Part shown: piece after piece, positions 44,761 to 58,762 of the stretch
Position numbering within the stretch: position 1 is the stretch's first letter
Layout: each line of letters opens with the position of its first letter
Source: Cymbidium sinense
Taxonomy: Eukaryota > Streptophyta > Magnoliopsida > Asparagales > Orchidaceae
Reading direction: 5' to 3'
Assembly (NCBI GenBank): GCA_021442155.1
Contig: CM038222.1
Location: 19,602,923-19,666,922 of the forward strand
Length of the DNA: 64,000 nucleotides
Program-made: the position numbers and the translations under genes
Notes under the pieces: model-generated
Database searches by the model: none
Seen by the model: only the letters and a program-made list of their open reading frames with translations
What the model was told of the DNA's origin: nothing

Positions 44761-45622
44761 TAACTTGATTTCTTTTAGTTCATCAATGGTTGATTTGATT
44801 TCTTCTTCAAACTATGGTGGTCTATCCTTGACTTGGAAATCATCTGAAGTTTTAAGCACTCCTCCTCATAAATGTTAGTGTTATTTGAAAAGAACCTATC
44901 GAATTCTAAATGATTGGTGATGACTAGGTAGTAATTTTAATCATTGATTGGACCCATCGAATCCTAGTCCTTGTCTTGATTGAGAAAATGCGCATTTGTT
45001 ATCCCATAACCTCTTGAAGTAATCTAGCTGTGTTTAGACCAAGTATGTGGGATTAATCTCTTCTTTGCTAAATTAAGAACATAAGGCGGTACCAATCAAA
45101 AAGTATATTAAATCTTTATATGAATCATCCTCAAGTTATACATCAACTTATTGACTTGAGGATGATGCTAGAAAGAATCTCAGTCTTCACATATGGATGA
45201 CTTAGGGCTTCCTTAATTACCAAACCTCAACTTTTTTGAGAAAAGTGGGGTTAGATCTAAGGTTCCCAATTGATGCCTGACTATTTAACATATAGACTTG
45301 GATACACTCATGCTTTTGCGCTCAGTCTTCATCCTTTCTCAGTGTCACCTCAAAAGAAATCTCTTGAGAAGAGATGGGTGGTGTCTAACCATATAAGACT
45401 CATCCTATGAACTAGATTCTAAGTTTATATGGATAACTGGTGTACTCCTTGTAGCTAGGACATATCTCTTTTTGGGTGGCCAATAAGGAGTTCTTGCATC
45501 CCTAGGGCTGCCTCTGGACCTCTTCCTCGCACGGTGGAGGTTGGGTCATCCTACCCATATATTCGAATGCAGAATGAACTATGGGTGGAATCTAATCTCA
45601 GGCTCTAGTTCCTCCTACAAGT
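44761..45622 (-). pseudogene. Tat B polyprotein segment between protease and RT
   Basis: Collinear with 18340-19400 of copy A and about 20% shorter through many small deletions. No domain is recognised. Confidence 0.5.
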
Positions 45623-46330
45623 CTATTTTTTGCTCCCTTTTATTTTTAATCTTGTTTTCTTTTTCTTATATTTTTGAGCTTTAGCCAAGTTCATAAGAAT
45701 AGACTTGTTGATATTGAGGGAGGTAGTAGGCCACATCCTCATATATGCTGACCTCTTGAACTGTAAATGGCTTGAGATCTCCTTTGACACAGTACTCGAT
45801 CCCCCTCTCATGAACGAGATGAACTGGTGTAAAGAGGATGTGACCATGTTGTTCTCATGTATCCACGGTCTCCCTAGCAAAGCATTGAAATGTGTATCTA
45901 AATCTATAATGCGAAACTTAGCTTAAGTCTTCCACTCGTTAATCTCCATTGGCAACTATGGAGCTAAAGCCCTCTCTCTCATTGAATCCTTTAACATCAT
46001 CCTCTATGAATTGAGTTTAGAGATGTCAATCCTTAAGTAGGCAAGGTCTTTAGACTCATAATGTTGACCGCATGTGGGTCAACCAACACTGGATAGCTAA
46101 ATCATTTCCACTATGTATAGAGGGCGGTTGTGTCGATCATCCTAAAAAAAGTCATCATTCTAAAAGTGACTCTAGGAAGTCCTATGAATAGTAAACCTCT
46201 CTACAATAGGATCAGCTGATAAGCATATCTATGGATCAAGAAAAGCTTTTATTAGAGATTCTCTCATCTCTTTAGATAAGAGAAGGATGTCATATATGCT
46301 TAACTTAGCTGGCAACTTTCTAAGGTGAGC
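45623..46330 (-). pseudogene. Tat B aspartic protease region
   Basis: The C-terminal protease motif MLGRPWIHENNMV and SSLHQFISF lies at 45880-45830, where Gly-Arg-Pro-Trp is the canonical form (copy A has Leu for Pro). The active-site region near 46080 is frameshifted and shortened. The segment at 46330-46190 matches the KLSIYDAL-containing part of copy A. Confidence 0.78.
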
Positions 46331-46535
46331 TAGAATATTGTAATCAACTTTGGCTGGTCCTCCACAAGCATATCCATAGGTGGAGAGTCCTATGGATGGG
46401 CTATCTGCTCACTGGAACTAATGTCTTGCTTACCCTTATCTTGAAGTGCTACTCTGGGAGTAGAACTTTACCACTACATAGGTTGACTTCAGATTTCATG
46501 TGGCAGGTTGGCAAAAGTTCTACACTCATCGTATA

Positions 46536-48060
46536 CTACACTTCTCTATGGGATGCTCGAGTTGGTTGACTCCAAGTCAATCTAAATGGGTGAACGATTG
46601 ATTTAGAAAGGAAAGTCGATTCTAGATTAGAAGAGAAAGGATCAAAATTATTAGAGCTATTATTATTTTTTAGACTTGGAGAGCTTTTAATAAGAATAAA
46701 ATAAAGAGCATCATAAATGGACAAGATGTAAGTGGAATCTATTTTATTCATTGATTTCTTTTTAGGTGGAGGTATATAATAGAATCAATTAAAGTAAGTG
46801 GGGTAAAGGTTTTAGTGCCCTTGTCTCTTGATACGACACTCTTGTCAAAAGAAGAAATGGATGAAGTAGTAGTTGCAATGGTGGAGGGAATACTAGACTC
46901 GATTGGTGGTTACACTACTGAACTATCCCAAGAAAGTGTGGACTATTGCTGCTGCTGAGCTCCCACTTTTCTCAAGTTGTCTTTGTCAACCTGCAAACCT
47001 TCCTTGATGTTGGAGGTCTGAGCTGCCTTAGGCACCTACAAGGAGAGTTTCTTAATCTTAGAAATAATCTTTTTAGAGGTTCGAGATAAGGAAATATCCC
47101 AACATTATTTTGTCTTGATAGGATCACAAGATTACCCTGACAGAACTAGATGGTTGTTCTAATAAGTAATCCATAGTAAAAATTATGGCACCCAACTTGT
47201 GGTGCTGCCATCCTTGAAGGTGACAGTCCTGTCTAACATGTGGTGGTCATGGTAAAAGTTAGGATCATTGCTCTTGCCCACTTCCTCCGACTATTAGCTA
47301 TAGTAGCTAGAATTAGGCTTCATTAAGAGGTTTTTAAAGATTTTCTTGACTACTGCCCTCTTGAATGAATATGTCTTATTTAGTTTGTCCAGAAGAGTAG
47401 GTGGGTAATATCTACCTGGCGGTGGATAGGAGTTCTACTGGTGGGTATACTGCTGAGGAGGTGGTTGTAATGGCCATTGAAGCAACTGTGGTGGTAGTAT
47501 AATGGATGTGAGAACAAATAAAATTTCTCTAATTTAGGCTTGGATGATGGTCTTGGAAAGTAACTATTTTTTCTTCCTTGTAGACTAGCCACCTTATTGA
47601 TTAACTTCTCAAAGTTTTGATTAGTAAATCCTTTGAGCATAAAGCGAGCCATGAATATTCTTAAGAAGAATCTCTATGCCGTGTTGTTCGGATAGCTACG
47701 GTTCATATTTCATACTCAAGTTTTGCCACCTGAGAATATAATCAACGAGGGTCTCACCAAGGTTTTATTGTGCTACAACGAGATAGCCCACAGTCACCCT
47801 TTATTGAGCTCCATCAAATCTCTTAATGAAAAGTTGTCCCAACTCAGCAAATATCTTTACTGAACCATTGGGCAGTTCGACATACCAATCGAATGCAATC
47901 CCTGAAAGACTATTGACAAATAAGCGAAAGAGAAGTGCATTACTACCATGAGCATTGCAACAACTAGCTCTAAAGTATGCTATATGTTGTCGAGGGTTCC
48001 CACTGCCATCAAAAATCTTGAAAGAAGGTAGCACAAAACTTTTGGGATCTTGAACAACAT
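46536..48060 (-). pseudogene. Tat B gag
   Basis: The capsid-like retrotransposon Gag domain is clear at 48034-47801 on minus: FKIFDGSGNPRQHIAYFR, SLSGIAFDWYVELPNGS and LGQLFIKRF, the usual motifs of Gag in Tat and related elements. It continues at 47652-47380 with MARFMLKGFTNQNFEKLINKV. The zinc-finger segment near 47240 is damaged by deletions. The Ser/Asn-rich spacer lies at 46751-46536. This is a better capsid than that of copy A and is the reference for reading A. Confidence 0.85.
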
Positions 48061-48099
48061 TAAATTCTAGGTGGGTCTACCCTTTGGAATGAATGAGGT

Positions 48100-49960
48100 A
48101 CCTTGAGCTTGTGCCAATGCTTCTCTCACTTACTATTCCACCATTTCTTTGAGGTCTCTCTCCTACATGAAGGTATTATCTATGACATTTCTATGTAGGC
48201 TACCATTGTCCTAATCTACAAGGGAGGTACTCTTTGGGTGTTCTAATTCATGTAGAAGCTCAGCTTGCTCAACCTCCATAAGGTTAGGATGTAATGCTGG
48301 AGCTTCATTCTCAAGTGCTAGTACTACTACTAATAAATCCTCAACCTTCTTCTCCATCCTGTGGATTTAATCATCCCTTTCCAGGAGGAGGTGTTGGGTT
48401 GAATGGGCAGCATCATCTTCTTCAACCACAGCACCTTCCTGGCTCTGATGGTCTCGGTGGAGGAAGCTTTGAGTATCTACCATGTGGACTTCGACCGAAT
48501 CCTCTAGAAGATCATCCTTATCGGTCAAAAGCTACCTTCCCTCCTGAATCTAATGATCTTTACCAGAAGTCATCTCTTTAGCAAAGTAGTCCTCAAGATG
48601 TCATCTATTGAACAATCTTACTCTGTCGATAAACCATAATAAAGACTCGTGATGGATGGCCAACTATGCAACTATGCTCATTCTAATCTATGCAATGGAT
48701 GCTGCCCTAATGGGACACCCTCCTTGGGATCGACTACCATGGAACTATCTAATGTCCCTCCCCTCCTCTGTCACTATTGTTGGTGGTGACTCTGTGGTTG
48801 TGGTGGTGGCATGACCACGGTGACTTTGGGTCTCCACTCCTTCACCTGGCGGTGGGAGGTCGAATGGGAGAGCTCAACCTCACCTGGTGTGAAGTAGATG
48901 GAGTGGGATCTTTAGGCTGTAGCCAGATCACCAATGGGGACTTCCTCTCCCTGGATGTAGATCTCTGAACCTTGGTAGGAATAGTTGAAGGAGGGACCTG
49001 GACTAATAACACTGGATGGGGAATGGAGCGGTGTGATGGAGGTAACATCGACTTCCCTTTCGTTGGAGCTATCCTTTCGATGGTGGTGTGGGTGAGTAAC
49101 TTATGCGATCACGTGGTGGTGATCGATGAGTCAACAAAGAGGCCAGGCCCTGTACCTCCATCTTTTCCTACTGCCTGCCAGGGATGCAACTTTGGCCTTG
49201 GTGGGACTCTCTCAATGATCTTGGAACTGATGCTCCTGGGGATCACAGACCTCAGATTGAATAATGCAGACTGAGGTGTACTCGCCAACGGTGAAGAAAT
49301 TGTTCTGAGGCTAGCATAGAGTTTCTTCCTCTTCCTAGTTGGTACCACATAGTAAGCTGGTGGTGGAGAAGATGTAGCAATCCTTCTTGCATCCTCTCCA
49401 TCGAGAGTGGGTGGAATACTACCACCCAAGAAAGGGGAGGACAGGAGAACCCTCCTCTATATGATGATGTGTCTACCTCCCTAGCACTCTCTCTTGGTGC
49501 CGCTTGATCTTCTACTTTTTTTGATGTTGGGTGTGGAGAGCGATGTTTGAGCTGGAACCTGCCTCGAAGGTAGGGGAGAATATCTTAGATGCTAAGATAG
49601 TCTTCCCCTTTGAGGGGACCAAGGAAAAGGTAATAGCTCGCACCGGAGCTATAGTAGGAACAACAAAAGTAGACTGAACTGGCACTGGCACTGTGGCAGG
49701 GAGACCTCCACATCCTTCTTCCTCAAAGAGGGAAACTCAGGGTTGGACTCAACATCAAAGCAGGAGTGGCTTACGCCTACCACCTCCTCCTGGCGACAGG
49801 TTGTGAGGCTGCCCCTCAAATGTAATTCTAACCCCTCAAAGCCATGGACCAAAGTAAATCAGTGGGTGGCCTCAATCTGGTGAGATTGGCTGATCTGAGC
49901 CAAGTCTACCGAGGGGAAAGTGAAAACAAACTTGCTAGAGCCATGGAAGCATCTGATTTG
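48100..49960 (-). pseudogene. Tat B 5' gag or extra upstream reading frame, unrecognised
   Basis: Collinear with 21800-23530. The best minus piece is 49429-49109 (106 codons) with DARRIATSSPPPAYY, KKLYASL, LFNLRSVIPRSIS and VPPRPKLHPWQAVG. The shared motifs with copy A in the same frame suggest a real coding region in the ancestor. The function is unknown. Confidence 0.5.
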
Positions 49961-50057
49961 AGCTTAATTGATATTTTGTACATGTGAAAATATAATTGAG
50001 TCATACTTTGACCTTAATATTTTCCTTTAATCATAAATTTCTAATTTGAATTCAGAT

Positions 50058-51625
50058 TTTGAACCCACACTCAACAAATTTAAGTATGCTAAGTGGGGTT
50101 CATTGATTTGGAGAGATTTAGAATTTTGAAGAGAAGCTTTGCTATAAGAATTGGTTTGTTGATTTTGGAACCTTCATCCAATAAATTAGGATATGTTGAA
50201 TGAGGCTCCTCCATTTGGAGAGATTTCTAGAGATGATTTTATTTTGCTAATCCTTTATTTTGAGATTTTAATTTTGGAGCATTCACTTAGCAAATTTGGG
50301 TATGCTAAGAGAGATCCAAGTACATGTTTGAAAACATTTTTGAACATATCTTTGTTGTTTATGATGATTGTTTGTCACGTATTTGATTTGCTTTGATTTG
50401 ACAATGGGATCTTTACTTAGCAAATTCAGGTATGCTAAGTGAATCCCAATGTGTTTGATGTATTTTGATTTGATTTTAAAAAATGAGACCCTTACTTAAC
50501 AAATTTGGTATGTTAGTTAGGACTCAAGTGTGTTTAATATATTTGAAAGTGAGATTCTTACCTAATAAATGTGGTATGTTAAGTAAGATCCAAAATATTT
50601 GATGTTTTATTTTGATTTCAAAAGTGAAACCCTTACATAACAACTTGTTATGTTAAGTAGGGCTCAAGTGTGTTTGTTGCTTTGATTTGAAGATAGGGCT
50701 CTTACTTAACAAATGTGGTATGTTGAGTAAGGTCCAAAAATGTGTTTGATTTTAATTCGAAAGTGGGATTCTTACCTAACAAATGTGGTATGTTAAGTAA
50801 GTATGACTTGGTATTTGTTTCATTTTGAAAGAGGTGAACTCTCATTTAACAAATGTGGTATGTCAAATGGAGTTCAATTTGATTTTCATGATGTTGTTTG
50901 ATTTTATAAAATGGAGATTCTCATTTGACAAATTTGGGTATGTCAAATGGAAGTCAATTGTGTTTAATTTGTTTGTGATTTGAAAAAGAGAACTCTACTT
51001 AGCAAATGTGGGTATGTTAAGCAGACTCCAATTTGTTTTGATTTTTAAAAAGAGGGGAATTCTCATTTGACAAGTTTGGGTGTGTGAAATGGAATTCAAA
51101 TGTGCATTGATTGTTTCATAATTTTGAAAGAAGGCACTCTACTTAGCAATTGTGGGAATGCTAAGAAGGATCCAATTTATTTTGGTTTATGAAAAAAGGA
51201 AACTCCACTTAGCAATTTTAGGTATACAAAATGGAGTTCAATTATTTGTGTGTGGTTGCTTTTGAAAATATAACTCTCATTTGGAAATTTTGGGTATGCC
51301 AAATGAGATTCAAAATATATATCTTGACTTTGTGTGTGATATTGCTTTTGAAAAGAGGGGAACTCTAATTTAACAAATTTGAATATTTTAAGTGAGGTTC
51401 AATTATATGTTGATTTTGATTTTTTTTTATTTTGATTTTAAAAATGGAACTCCATTTAACAAATTTGGGTATGTTAAATGGAGTTGGTTAATTGATTTAA
51501 TTTTAAGAAATGTGCTTTTTGAAAATCTTTGAAAGGGGTTTTGTTGATTGTAAATTTGATTTTGATTTTTGAAGAGGACCCTCATTTAACAAATTTAGGT
51601 ATGATAAATGAGGTTTGATTGTCTT
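50058..51625 (-). repeat. Leader stem-loop array of Tat copy B
   Basis: Same array as at 23628-25135, with about 19-20 stems, including one at about 50553-50590 that lost its left arm in copy A. The best stem is 51448-51461 with 51472-51485: 14 bp, perfect (AACTCCATTTAACA/TGTTAAATGGAGTT), with a 10-nt loop. The equivalent stem in A has one mismatch. Loops keep AAATTTGGGTA or AAATGTGGTA. Confidence 0.85.
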
Positions 51626-51709
51626 TATTTTAAAGAGATTTGAAAATTTATATATTTTTGAAAACTTCAGGTGGAGTGAATTTATAAATGATTATGGAGA
51701 GAGGAATCC

Positions 51710-51727
51710 TCCCCAGTGAAGTCGCTA
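51710..51727 (-). promoter_or_regulatory. Primer binding site, Tat copy B
   Basis: The minus strand reads TAGCGACTTCACTGGGGA, 10 nt from the LTR end. The TGG expected at its start is TAG. Compare copy A at 25571-25588. Confidence 0.78.
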
Positions 51728-54700
51728 GAAAAATCTGTGATGTTTATTTTTGGAGGTAGGACATGATGTAGATCTTAGGGGTTATTTATTGAAGTGATCG
51801 AGTACTACATTAAGGTATGATACACTATCTTGAAAGATATAAATCATCACCCTATAATGGACCTAATCGCCTAATAAGGACTCCTAAGGCATGATGGGTC
51901 TTCGAATGTACCAGAGATCTTTCCTCTACTTTACATGGAAAAGTAAAGTAGGGTTTATATTAAACTAGGTTCATTAAGTTCCCTATGGAGGCAAGCCTCA
52001 TAATTAATTACATTAAATGAAATTCCTTAGAATACTCGATTAAAGTAGAAATTAAGGTCTCCAAAGATTTCAAGGCTAGACTATCAAAGGATTATTGTAT
52101 TGGAAAATCTAATGGGATTATTCAAGGAGAGGACTTATTATTGAAGACAAAGAGAATGAGTAAGAAATGCTCATGATACTAGCAAGCCTAGTGAGTATTC
52201 CAATCTATCCTATGGTTGGGCTTTATATGTTTGAAGTTGAAGAGATTGAATTTATTGAAGTTGACATTTTATTAGAAAGCTAGGACTTATAATCCAATAA
52301 TATAAGATTGTGGAAATGCCTAAGAGGTGAGGATTTATGCTAGTAGCCTGAAGAAAATAGCTACCTCGGATCCTAAATCTAAGGAGATTTGGCAGAAGCT
52401 AAAGCTTGACCTAAGTCTAAGCGAAGATGGGTTTATGGTTTACCTCCACAAGAGAGGATAAACCACCTAACTGGTGGGCTTACAACTACTTAGAGTGGTA
52501 GCCAGCTAACTCCTCCTATGCTTTAAATTCATGTAGGCAAGTCTTATGAGTTGCAAGATAGCTAGGGTAGTTATTATTTAGAAAGAGACTAAACCTACTC
52601 CCTAAGAAACTAGAGCATGAGTGGTATGAGTAATGACTTAATTTACAAATGCAAAATCTTTTAAATTTTATTTCAATTTTGACACTTCTTTTTGACAAAG
52701 GCTTTAGGATTTTAATGCCTATATGCACAATGAAAATAGGTTATGGGCTAAATCAGCTAGAAGAAGGTGTTCTCAAGCACAAGGGATGCCCTCATAGGTC
52801 AAGCATTCCCCTATCATGCAAGGATGGAGATCCTTCATGTTCAAGAGAGAAATAATATGCATGCATGTTGTGAGACTTTCAACCATTCAGCCAAGGGGTT
52901 GCTAAATCTTCTAATTATCTTATTTAAAACTAAAGCTTTATGGTGAGGTTATGAGTTATTTTAAATTTTAATTGTGATTTATTAATTGGGGTAGAGAAAT
53001 TAATTTTATCTTAAGAGCCTAATCACATCCATGCCACACATTAAAGCATCAAACATATAAGAAACTAAGAAAGCATGTTGTTTCTAATGTGCAATCTAAA
53101 CACAACATCAAACAATTTTATAGATTACCATAAAAGAATAAAGGCCGGTCGATCGACTTTCATCATCTGAAAGAAAATGGGTAGTGAGCTCTACCCTTAT
53201 ACAACCCAGTATATAAAAGAATAATTACAGTTACAAATAATAAAAGCTTTGGGGGGTCTTCAAGTCTTCATTATTCATGTCTCCTTCATTTCTTTATATA
53301 TTTTCTTCTTTTGATGTGGTAGACTTCAAGGCATCACATGGCACCCTAGGATTAAGCCTTCTAGCCAATGCTCATCCTAAACCCCCATATTACTAATCCT
53401 AATTCCTAATGCAAAATTACATTAAAAATATGAAAAGTAAATCTAACTACACCAAAATAAGTGTTAGCTAAACACACATACAACCCAAATAGTTATATTT
53501 ATAATTTGGACTTAGCACCGTGCACATGGGTAACCAAGCCCACCTATCCTAACTTGGATTATGATTAGGGACATAAGCAACCTACAAAGAGAGTATTTAT
53601 ATTTATTTTTAAGCATCCTCTTAAGAAAAATCCCTTGCAAAAAATGAAGGAGACTATCAACAGCCTATCATCCAGCCTACGATCCATATTCCTAACATCC
53701 AGTCTAAAATATTATATCACAGAAGGAAACACAACATCATCCATATAATCAACACATCGGCCTAACATAATTCTAGGGTCGTTGACCTAGTATTCTAGTG
53801 TGAAAAAAGGGCTTGTGTGATAAGAATTTACCACACTTCTTTAGTTTAAGTTTCAATTTGGTGTTTGAATTTGTTTAAAATTTTCCTTTGGGTGGTTTCA
53901 ATTTAAATGATTTAATGTTTTATTTTCCATTTTATTTCACTTTTATTTGGTTAAAGTGATATTTAGGTTTTCAAGAATGAAGAGTAGAATGAATTCCATT
54001 TTTGGATGGAACTCACCATATTCTACATCCTAACTCCTAATAAGTCTAACTAAGGTCTTTAAGTATCTTAATTAGACCATTTGAATTTATGTGATTGATT
54101 TGATTTGATTAATGTTTGTTTGATTTAATTTAGATTTTTAAAATTTGAGTTTACTTAATCATCGTGTATTTTGATTGATTAATTTTGGATTATATATTTT
54201 GATTTAATTAAATTTTGATAATTCAATATCCTTAATATCTAATGAAGTTTAAGTTTGTTTAATTTCATATATTCTGATTGATTAATTTTGGATTAGATGT
54301 TTTGATTTAATTAAATTTTGATAATTCAATATGCTTAATATCTAATTCTTTTTTTGTTTTAATTTCATATGATTATTGTCATTTTGTTTGTTTAAATTCA
54401 TTGATTTTATTATTTTATTTGAGTTTGATTTAGATTGGTGAATGTATTTTAATTTACTTGTTATTTATTTAAAGTTTAATGTGTTCTTTTATTTGAATTC
54501 CAATTAAGGGTTTAACTTATTAAATTTAACTATCTAGTTTATATAAATGATTATCTCTTTAGCTTAATGATTATTCTCCTATCTTAGTTCAATAACTTTT
54601 TTTATTTGGATTTTATTTTTGTTTAACTTATTTTGATATTGATTAGAATTTTGAGTAATTGGATATGATTTAATAACTTTAGAGTTTATATTTAATTATA

Positions 54701-54797
54701 TATTTATTTGATTTGATTACAATATTTAGAATATGAATTATACAAGTTTGCTCTCTTTTTTCTTGACTTCAATTGTCTATGTCCTAAGGGATGTGAG

Positions 54798-54902
<105 letters not shown>

Positions 54903-56775
54903 TAAAATGTGATTTGAATTAGTTATGAATTCCTCCAAAATTTTATATGAATAACTAATCAAATAAAGCTTGGCCAATTATAATAGTTGAATTAATTATA
55001 ATTAAGGATATGTCACATAACTAAATTTGCTTTTTGATTTTAGAATCAACATATGACAATTAGAGATTAAATTGATTTTATAATTGACATTCATAAATTA
55101 TGTTCAAACAAATTTTTATATTCGATTATAATATTTATAATACTATTGGTTTAGTTAATTTTTTTCTCTTTTTATACTAAGTTTTACTTAGATTTTATGA
55201 TAATTTAATTTGCACCCTTTTTTTATTTTGTTTGATCCCATATTATTTCTTTTTTTTTTGTTTTGATTGGAATTCTAAAGATTGATTAACTCCTTTTATT
55301 AGATCTGATTGAATTTAATAATAAGTAAATAAGGTGGATTAATCGTGATCATTCGATCAAAAATCAAATGATTGAAGTTAATCATGGCTTGATAGGTGGA
55401 ATCAAATCACTACTCCATTCGACCTAATCAAAACTATTCATTTCAAACACATAAAATAAATAGTTTTGCTCTTGTCTCTAAACTCTTTCCAAAAGGATTA
55501 AAAATTAAAGTGCACGGGTTCTAAAGGTTGGATCCTAATGTCGCTCACATTCAACACATCAAACATAAGATCCCTAAGGCTTTCTAAGCGTTTAAGAATT
55601 ATACCTCACTTGAGCTAATGTCTGGTACTTTTTGACTAAGAGGTGGCTTCGTTTAGAAGAAATGAAGCCCTATTGAGATGCTTGTTGGGTTGGATCAATA
55701 ATTCAGCTAGCATTCCTTTTCTTTGCTCATATGGTTCGCTTTAAATGCTTCCTCACTGATTGAAGACAGTGTTGGCTGAATTGGTCAATTTGAATAGCTT
55801 TCTTAAGACATGAGGGAGATTTGTCATATTTTTCTAGGCTCACCTCCTCACCAGGTATCCCATAAGTTCACTCATGGCCACTGCTTGTCAGAGCTTCATC
55901 ATTCTCATGGACAGAAAAGTTAGAAGCAAGCTGGAGGATCCTTACATGCACTTAGGTTGTGTAGAGAATAGTAGTTCAAATGTAGGCCAATAAAGGGAAA
56001 CCTGGATGGAGAATAGGAGGTAGTGGAATGCAGGCTCGAACAAGGAAAAGAGGTTCAACATATAAGGAGATTAAAGTTGTGTAAGGAAATGTGGAGAAGA
56101 TCAAGTGTTGGCTATTTAGTAGAGGAAGAGAGCGAGAGGAGAAAGGCTCAATGTTGTACCATGATACTATTGAACCAAAAATGAGAGGAACGAGAAGAAT
56201 TCTAGTAGCCAGAAAGAGTTTAAAGAGGACTAGATTTTGCATTGAGTTGGAGCGACAAATATTCTCACAGTTATAGTTCTTCTCGACTTGTGGGCTTGGG
56301 GATGAAGCTTGCTTATGGATAAGAGTTTTGGGCATGAGTCTCAGGCTTGGTATGCACGCATAAGGAAAAGAGAGGGAGGTGTGTGGCTAGCCTTCAATTT
56401 GATCGGAGGGGAGGAAGAACCAAACTAGTGAGAGGATGAGATGCTACTTGTGTGCGGTTGATATGGAGAGTGAAGACAAACGAATAAAGGGACTCGAATC
56501 CCATGTGGCTAGCCTTTGATCGGATGAAATGAGACAGAAGGATGGCTTTGAATACTCTATCATGAGGGAAGATGAGAGAGAGGTCGAGCTTCTCTTAAAA
56601 AAAATGGCGAGGATGAGAGGCTTTATACGCAAGGGGGAAAAAGCTTTGCTTTCTCTCTTGTTCCCATCCAGCTCATGGGGATGAAAATGGAGGAGGAGAT
56701 GGTATTTGGCAGCAAAAACATGGAAAGGAGTCTCGACCCATGACTAATACTTTTTTAGTCAGGGATGGCAGGCTC

Positions 56776-56781
<6 letters not shown>

Positions 56782-56807
<26 letters not shown>
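56782..56807. repeat. (GA)13 microsatellite in Tat B LTR
   Basis: Homologous to the (GA)34 run of copy A. Confidence 0.95.
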
Positions 56808-57033
56808 CATGATGGCTACAGTTCAAGATGGTAAGATAAGATATTTTATTTTATTTTATTTTTTTAAAGTGGGAGAGTAGATTTTCATTTGAATAGAAAA
56901 TAAAAAAATTTATTAGAGATTCACATGAAATAAAAAAAAAGACTTCATGCTTTTGTTAGCTTTAATAAAAGAGTGATGTCCAAATTTATTATTATTTTAT
57001 TTTATTTTTTAATGAGATAAATGTGGTGTGAGA

Positions 57034-57034
<1 letters not shown>

Positions 57035-57075
<41 letters not shown>
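57035..57075. repeat. (AT)n microsatellite private to Tat B LTR
   Basis: An AT run with one C interruption. Copy A has only AAATATATG at the aligned place (about 30557). Confidence 0.93.
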
Positions 57076-57077
<2 letters not shown>

Positions 57078-58762
57078 ATGGAGGGTGGCATTTTTGTTAT
57101 AATTTTTTTAGACTTATTCTTTTTTTATTTATAAATCTTAACAATCTTTAATAATTTTGATATTATAGTTTTAATTTAAATGAAGTTTATAAATTATATA
57201 TACTATAATTAATGATTACTCAAATTGTATATTTATTATTTATTTAGTAGTTAATTATTTTGATTTAATTTTAGTTAAATTTATATTTTATGTTCAAATT
57301 TAATTATATTTCTATTTTAATTATGCAATGACAATGTTGATTATTTTTTTTCTTTTGGTATATGATTGATTTTTTAATTTTTATAGTTTGGTTAGCTTTA
57401 TATATATTTTAGTTGGGCTTAATTGATTCAAATGATCAATTTAGTTCAATTATGGTGTGTTTGTGTTACACTCATGTTTGATTAAGTGTTTAAGATGATT
57501 TGGAGTTATTGATCTCACTTAATTTGATGTAGATTTAGATTTAAGCCCATTTTGATAAAAATTAGGCTTAATGGGCCACATTGGACTTATTTTAGTTAAA
57601 TGATTAAATTTATTAAATTAAATGCTTTTAGATGTTTGATTTGAATTAATTTTTAATTTAATTTGAATTTAGATTTAATAGGACCCATTTGGGTCTACTT
57701 GCGTTAGGTGGCCAAATCAACCCATTTGGATCTTCATTAAATTTAGATTTGTTTAGTTTTATTCTCAAACATGTTCATTTGATGATTTTGTGTCTTCGGA
57801 GTGACTCAATTTGATCAAATTTTAATTTGTTGACTTTTGACTTAGTGGAGCCCATGTGGGTCAACTCTTGGTCAAATTACCTATTTGTTATTTTGTGTCC
57901 CATCATGATTTATTTTTTAGTCTGTTTGTGTTTATGCATTATTTTCATGTTTTTGATTCAATTTAATTTTGTTTAATTTTGATTTAATTGGATTTTATTT
58001 GGACTTAGGTGATTTGGAGCTTATTTGAATATTTTGTGTCAAATGGGTTAGGTTAGGTTTTACCTTGGCTTGATTGATTTGATTGTAGATTTTGGTATGG
58101 CTTGAAGTGATGATTTAAGGATTAATTAATTTATGAGAAAATCAATTGAGTTATGTTTGATTTGGATGAGATTTGGCTAAGTCCATGAAATTGGCTTAAG
58201 GGTTTGGATTTGGATTTGATTTGATTTGGATTTAGGTTTGGATTATGATTTGAAGTTGAGTTTTAGTTTGAATTTGATAAATTAATTGAAGGGTTGAATT
58301 AATCTTTGAGAAAATCAATTGAATTTGGATTGATTTGGATTTGGCTAAGGCTAAGTCCATAAGATAAATCATAGGGTTTTGGAAGGATTTTGATTTTAGA
58401 TTCAATCATGGGCTTCAATCATTTGATTTGGATTTGAATTTGGATTTTGATATTTGAATTGAATTTGAGATTTGGTTTGAGAAGGTGAACATAGGTCAAA
58501 TTTAGACTATAGAGTAGGTGAGTCTCCTTAATCCCTAAGGCAAAAGCCTAATCCTATGGTTAACCCTTCTTAGTCTTTAGGCTTAGGTTAAGTGTTCACC
58601 TAATTGCTAGAAGTGTCTTATGACTAAGGAAGTTTTAGCATCTAGAAGACTCCAAGGTCAAAGAAGAAGAGGTTGAGAACTCACTCCAAAAGTGAGGTCA
58701 ATAATGGCTTTTAGGGTTTAGTGTTTAGGTTTTAGGTTTAAGATTAGGGTTTAGGGTTTTGA

